From assembly GCF_029029505.1 (NCBI RefSeq), contig NZ_JAKJSD010000003.1, positions 124,001 through 188,000 on the forward strand: a DNA stretch of 64,000 nucleotides, read 5' to 3'. The first letter of the stretch is position 1, and each line of letters opens with the position of its first letter. The translations under genes were made by a program, and so were the position numbers. A model generated the notes under the pieces. It was not told where the DNA came from and searched no databases. It was given only the letters and a program-made list of their open reading frames with translations. This document shows, piece by piece, positions 60,329 to 64,000 of this stretch. This stretch comes from Ancylomarina sp. DW003 (lineage in GTDB: Bacteria > Bacteroidota > Bacteroidia > Bacteroidales > Marinifilaceae).

Positions 60329-62065
60329 GTAACCGTTGCACAACGTCATAATATTCCCTAAAAAAGAAGATAATTCAAAAAATCAGTTTGATTTAGGAGC
60401 TGTTTACGGCTCCAAAATCTAAACTTCCCAACTCTTATTTTAGTTTTTCAGGTGCTTAAAATTTGTTTAATGAAGTTTAATTGAGCCCTAATTACAAAAA
60501 AATAATTAGTTGCTCTATTTGTTACTGTTTCTGCATTTTTTGTAACAAATTTCAAGAGTTTTTTAAGGTTATAAGCACAAGCGGACATGTGCATGACTTT
60601 GTTTGCCTGCTTTATGCCAATTGTGTTTATTTTTCGTAGTCCCATAAACTGAGTAAGTGTCCCAAAAACAGGCTCGACAGTTGATTGCCGTTTTCCTTTC
60701 ATGTAACGGCCTAGTTTACTTGCTACTCTTTTATTGTTTCTCTCATACTCTTCTTTGTAAACGGTAATACCAATCTTCTTTTCAAAGCCTTTGCCTATAC
60801 ATGTTTGTTTGATGGGGCAATCTTTACAATCACTCCTTTTTGTGAGGTAATGGTTCTGAAGAGAGTTTTTCACCATCTTTTGCTTACGAAAAGTCACTTT
60901 CTTAGCCTGAGGACAAAGCCAATAGTTTTCTTTTTTACAAAAAGTAAAACCTTCAGGACCTCCCTTGTAAGTGCCATGTTTGGGTATGTAGCTGATTAGA
61001 TTCTCTTTCTCTAAAAAGGCATAGTTCTCACCACTACTGTACCCTGCATCGGCGAGCATATTACGCCATAGTAAACCTTGATTTTTTAGTCTTTGTTTTA
61101 AACGTTTGGTCGCATCCTGTAAAATCTGACTGTCCTTTCTGTCTGCATGGTAGGCTTTCACATCTGTGATCACATGATTAGCTATATCGACACTGATATT
61201 GCTATGATAATTCAGCTTTCTGGCCTTGCCTGGTTTGACACTAATTCTTGCGTCAGGATCAGTTGGACTGTAGTGTGTTTTGTTACTGGTGTATTTAGCC
61301 CCGTTATTGCTGGCACCAGGACGTTGATTCTGATTTTTCTGCCAGTTCAGGTTACGGCTTTTCAACTCCTGTAACTGCTGATCACTTGCTGTTATGCTTT
61401 GCTGTTTTTTCGGAGCCTTATTCACTTTAGCTTTCCTGTCAGGTCGGCTTTGATAACGTACCCTTTGAAGGTGAGACTCCAACTGTTCCTCAGGAACTTT
61501 CAGCTCCAGATTATCCATACTGGCATTGGCTTTTATAGGCGCTGAATCCATAGTTTGTGTATGACCGGAAACCATACCTTTTTCGATACAAATACTTAGT
61601 ACATGAGTAAAAACCTGTTCAAATATAGATTCCGGAAACAGTTGTCTGGTTCGGCTAAGTGTGCTGTGCCAAGGCAACTGTTCATCAATATCAAAACCTA
61701 GGAAATATAGTATATCTAGACGCATGGAGCAATGCTCAATCAGTTTTCGATCGCTGATAATATTTTCCAGATAGCCAAGCAAACAGAGCTTATAAAAAAC
61801 AATCGGATCGATGCTCTTTTGTCCACTGCTGCCATAATAGATCTTCGTTTTCTTGTATAAAAAAGATAAATCTAAAACCTCTTTTAATCTTCGGTAAAAA
61901 TTATTTTTAGGAACTCGATTAGAGAGTTGAAAGCTAGAAAATAATTTTTCCTGATAAATCTTCTTGCCTTGCATTTTTTATTTGCAAGTTAATATATATG
62001 GCTTGTTATAAGTTTAATATATTGTTAGATTTACATTAAAGTAAAACGAGTTGTGCAACAGCCAC
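60329..62065 (-). mobile_element. IS1182-family insertion sequence
   Basis: 1737 bp. Terminal inverted repeats GTAACCGTTGCACAAC (60329-60344) and the complementary 62050-62065 (reverse complement GTGGCTGTTGCACAAC) share 13 of 16 bases. AAAA flanks both ends (60325-60328 and 62066-62069), consistent with a 4-bp target duplication but weak in AT-rich DNA. A single complete transposase gene is inside. It has inserted next to the second attC-like box. Confidence 0.85.
60448..61974 (-). CDS. IS1182 family transposase
   Basis: A 508-residue DDE transposase, apparently intact. N-terminal DUF772-like region (FYKLCLLGYLENIISDRKLI, LPWHSTLSRTRQLFP), the first catalytic D in QTMDSAPIKANAS, a central linker, the second D in NMLADAGYSSGENY, a Cys cluster CKDCPIKQTC, and EPVFGTLTQFMGLRK with the last acidic residue. 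Insertion near a cassette boundary is recorded above. Codon use is not obviously different from neighbours. Confidence 0.95.
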   Translation of the reverse strand: MQGKKIYQEKLFSSFQLSNRVPKNNFYRRLKEVLDLSFLYKKTKIYYGSSGQKSIDPIVFYKLCLLGYLENIISDRKLIEHCSMRLDILYFLGFDIDEQLPWHSTLSRTRQLFPESIFEQVFTHVLSICIEKGMVSGHTQTMDSAPIKANASMDNLELKVPEEQLESHLQRVRYQSRPDRKAKVNKAPKKQQSITASDQQLQELKSRNLNWQKNQNQRPGASNNGAKYTSNKTHYSPTDPDARISVKPGKARKLNYHSNISVDIANHVITDVKAYHADRKDSQILQDATKRLKQRLKNQGLLWRNMLADAGYSSGENYAFLEKENLISYIPKHGTYKGGPEGFTFCKKENYWLCPQAKKVTFRKQKMVKNSLQNHYLTKRSDCKDCPIKQTCIGKGFEKKIGITVYKEEYERNNKRVASKLGRYMKGKRQSTVEPVFGTLTQFMGLRKINTIGIKQANKVMHMSACAYNLKKLLKFVTKNAETVTNRATNYFFVIRAQLNFIKQILST

Positions 62066-62166
62066 AAAAGCTAAATATTATGGGTGCTTGATGGGTTAAG
62101 CATGTTGAGATTCTAAAAAACTCAGTAAGCCCCTTGGGCTTCATTAAAAAAACATATGCGAAAGTG

Positions 62167-62961
62167 ATGACATATATATTAAGGATTCTATTGTTTGTAA
62201 CCTTAACAATATTGACTCAGATTGGAGGGGTAATTTATTTGTTATCACTGCTATTGGCTAAAAGAATTCAATATCGTTTTAAACTGAAGAAGGCAATAAC
62301 CTTTGTTGTGCTTTATACAATTACAACGCTATTGATTATCCCTAGCATAGCTCCAATATTTGGTCGTATAAAAATTCAAAATACGGAGAGTATCAAACCA
62401 ACGAATTATTGGACTGTGATTTTGAATCGAAATTATGTCGTACCAGAATTAAATGAATTCTTAAAATTAGTGGCTGATGATTTACAAACAAGTGAATCGT
62501 CCGTAGAATTAAGATACTTAGATGCTAATTTTCCTTTTATAGATAAATTCCCATTACTTCCACATTTGAGTCATAATGATGGTAAGAAAATAGATTTTAG
62601 CTTTGTGTATGAAAGTAAGAATGGTGAAATAACCAATTTAAAGAAATCGAGAAGTGGTTACGGGATTTTTGCAGAACCAAGGCCTTCAGAATTTAATCAA
62701 GCAGAATATTGTTTAGAGAAAGGATATTTCCAATATGACTATCCGAAATATTTAAGTTTGGGTGAGATAAATGATAGTTTAATATTTTCGGAGAAAGGAA
62801 CAAAGCAACTTGTAATAAGCATATTGAAACAAAAAAACTTGGGTAAGTTATTTATTGAGCCGCATTTGAAAAATAGAATGAAACTGACAGATAAACGAAT
62901 TCGATTTCATGGTTGTGGTTCAGTACGTCATGATGATCATATTCACATGCAACTGAAATAA
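62167..62961 (+). CDS. LAS-type metallopeptidase-like membrane protein (M15/M74-like motifs)
   Basis: A 264-residue protein starting at ATG 62167 (MTYILRILLFVTLTILTQ); a TTG at 62134 overlaps a small hairpin and is less likely. Two or three membrane segments (first 90 residues) are followed by an extracytoplasmic domain. LSHNDGKKIDFSFVYES has the H-x-x-G-x-x-x-D type motif, and RHDDHIHMQLK at the very end has the D-x-H-x-H of LAS peptidases such as MepA. It may cleave peptidoglycan cross-bridges or another peptide. It follows the IS and may be a cassette gene too. Confidence 0.72.
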   Translation: MTYILRILLFVTLTILTQIGGVIYLLSLLLAKRIQYRFKLKKAITFVVLYTITTLLIIPSIAPIFGRIKIQNTESIKPTNYWTVILNRNYVVPELNEFLKLVADDLQTSESSVELRYLDANFPFIDKFPLLPHLSHNDGKKIDFSFVYESKNGEITNLKKSRSGYGIFAEPRPSEFNQAEYCLEKGYFQYDYPKYLSLGEINDSLIFSEKGTKQLVISILKQKNLGKLFIEPHLKNRMKLTDKRIRFHGCGSVRHDDHIHMQLK

Positions 62962-63077
62962 ACAGTAGACCCCCAGTCACCGCAGGAATCTTCTCATGTG
63001 GGAAATAATACTGTAAGCTTAGCTCCGCATGCCTCCATTTCCATTCGATAATATGATCAAAGAAAGTAGGGGGTACT

Positions 63078-63112
63078 AAAAAGCCCTCACCAAATAAATG
63101 ATGAAGGCTTAA
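63078..63112 (-). terminator. satP terminator
   Basis: On the minus strand AAGCCTTCATC pairs with GGTGAGGGCTT (11 pairs, two G-T) and is followed by TTTTTA. Confidence 0.75.
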
Positions 63113-63159
63113 CTTAAACGCACAGGTGGAAGCCAAGTGCGAGAAAGATCTTTATATTA

Positions 63160-63738
63160 TTACTTCAAAGGAAGTATTTGTCTACCATAAACAGATTCGA
63201 AAAGCTGTGCCATTGCAATATAGATTGCAATTGAGCCACAAATTACACCTTCGATACCTGCAATTGTATGAATCATGTGACTACCTGTAAAGTTCGCTGC
63301 AGCTAATAAAGCAAATAACAGAACAACCGATCCGAAAAGAATCGTCATGGCTCTACCTAACTTAAGAGTTACTACAAAGAAACCTAAAGAAAGAATACCC
63401 CAAACAGTTAGGAAATATCCCATTGAAACAGATGTAGGAGCAGTCCCTAAGCCCATTTTTGGTAATGTCAACAGAGCAACCAAAATTAGCCAAAAGCTAC
63501 CGTAAGATGTGAAAGCCATAGTGCCAAAGATGTTATTCTTTTTCCATTCCATAGTTCCCACAATAATTTGTGTGATTCCTCCAAAAAAGATTCCCATTGC
63601 AAGAATCATAGTATCCATTCCAAATAAACCTGCATTGTGTAGGTTTAATAAAACGGTTGAAAGTCCAAATCCACATAGTCCTAATGGTCCGGGATTGGCT
63701 GTTGTGTCTTTCTGAATAATGAATTGAGTGTTTTCCAT
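63160..63738 (-). CDS. satP: Acetate/succinate uptake transporter (GPR1/FUN34/YaaH family)
   Basis: A 192-residue protein with six membrane segments. ANPGPLGLCGFG near residue 14 is the family NPAPLGL motif, and FFGGITQIIVGTMEWKKNN matches the second conserved block. Such proteins take up acetate or succinate with protons. It is monocistronic with its own promoter and terminator. Symbol by family resemblance only. Confidence 0.92.
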   Translation of the reverse strand: MENTQFIIQKDTTANPGPLGLCGFGLSTVLLNLHNAGLFGMDTMILAMGIFFGGITQIIVGTMEWKKNNIFGTMAFTSYGSFWLILVALLTLPKMGLGTAPTSVSMGYFLTVWGILSLGFFVVTLKLGRAMTILFGSVVLLFALLAAANFTGSHMIHTIAGIEGVICGSIAIYIAMAQLFESVYGRQILPLK

Positions 63739-63766
63739 TTTTAATATTTGTTGTAAAAAGCAGCCG

Positions 63767-63796
63767 CAAAAGTATTCTTTTTATTACAGATAGCAA
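63767..63796 (-). promoter_or_regulatory. satP promoter
   Basis: Minus strand TTG (63796-63794), 19 bases, TACTTTTG (63774-63767), a full -7 match 29 bases before the ATG. Confidence 0.65.
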
Positions 63797-64000
63797 CAGT
63801 AGTTGATGGATTATTATGAATTGCAAACGTATTACTGATGATAATGTTAGCTTATAGGTTTTTGTCTATTTTTAATTGCATTAATAATCAGCTTGATGGA
63901 TAATAGAAGTTCTGATATGTAGAGTTGATATAAATAGGTTGAATATGTGATGATGCTGTGTAATTGAAGATCACTGGTAAAAGTTGGATGTGATTGCATA
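63797..64000. other. Intergenic to window end
   Basis: AT-rich, no gene or RNA recognised. Confidence 0.5.

Noticed and set aside
62134-62166. TTG start of the metallopeptidase
   Set aside because: A small hairpin (AAGCCC/GGGCTT) overlaps this codon and an ATG 33 bases downstream gives a normal membrane start; kept as an alternative only.
62852-63136. 94-codon minus-strand frame between the metallopeptidase and satP genes
   Set aside because: It overlaps the end of the metallopeptidase gene and the satP terminator, and has no promoter or recognisable sequence.

Overview
The window looks like a stretch of chromosome from a marine or gut-type Bacteroidota, most likely Marinilabiliales/Marinifilaceae-like. 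The basis is low GC, near absence of Shine-Dalgarno sites, many promoters fitting TTTG-N17-19-TAnnTTTG, a type IX secretion (T9SS) sorting domain on a giant gingipain-like protease, TonB receptors, and a BCCT osmolyte carrier. The taxonomic placement is inference; family names come from motif recognition in the translated sequence, not from searches.

Layout. 1-11900 is mostly housekeeping: a partial O6-alkylguanine-DNA methyltransferase, tatD-tcdA, a structured small RNA (about 2208-2381), truA, the minus-strand run TPR protein - DUF368/PopT - aroE, a ThrE-type exporter, two near-identical tRNA-Leu(UAG) genes in a tandem duplication, mnmE, and a WYL regulator with a GyrI-like protein. 12460-16200 is accessory: an AraC gene remnant and then an invertible-looking cassette. 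Two convergent genes (unknown protein and GT4 glycosyltransferase) are bounded by 25-bp perfect inverted repeats and abut a tyrosine recombinase whose stop codon lies inside one repeat. 16300-24800 carries a phosphoesterase, a Cache-PAS-CBS-DUF294 signalling protein, FKBP, a rhodanese lipoprotein, an ATP-cone/Mrr nuclease, an MBL hydrolase, a SpoU methyltransferase and an orphan class-I isoprenoid enzyme.

25000-27800 is a probable copper-uptake pair: a small Cys-rich protein plus an OprC-like TonB receptor with CxxxM. 28385-37201 encodes a 2938-residue secreted C25 (gingipain-type) protease with PKD, GEVED, cadherin-like and six 276-bp tandem PKD/REJ-like repeats. It is followed by a free-standing gene that encodes only the gingipain propeptide, a candidate trans-acting inhibitor. 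38100-42900 holds unknown genes and a NarL/DegS-type two-component operon. 43373-51661 is a copper/silver efflux operon: HYC_CC_PP-type protein, CusA, CusC, an embedded S23 four-helix-bundle protein, CusB fused to two HMA domains, and a secreted HMA protein.

51752-53144 is a fluoride riboswitch controlling a CLC-F-type fluoride/proton antiporter. It is followed by an ATP-grasp enzyme (minus strand), a porin-BCCT osmolyte pair and a BLUF photoreceptor. 58597-62100 looks like integron-type gene cassettes: an attC-like 132-bp imperfect palindrome separates a membrane REC protein from an unknown secreted protein, and an IS1182-family element has landed in a second attC-like site. The window ends with a LAS-type metallopeptidase and a SatP acetate transporter.

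Most notable: the recombinase-linked ORF inversion switch, the free-standing gingipain propeptide, the fluoride riboswitch with a visible candidate translational switch, the attC-like cassette boundary interrupted by an IS, and the unassigned structured RNA upstream of truA.
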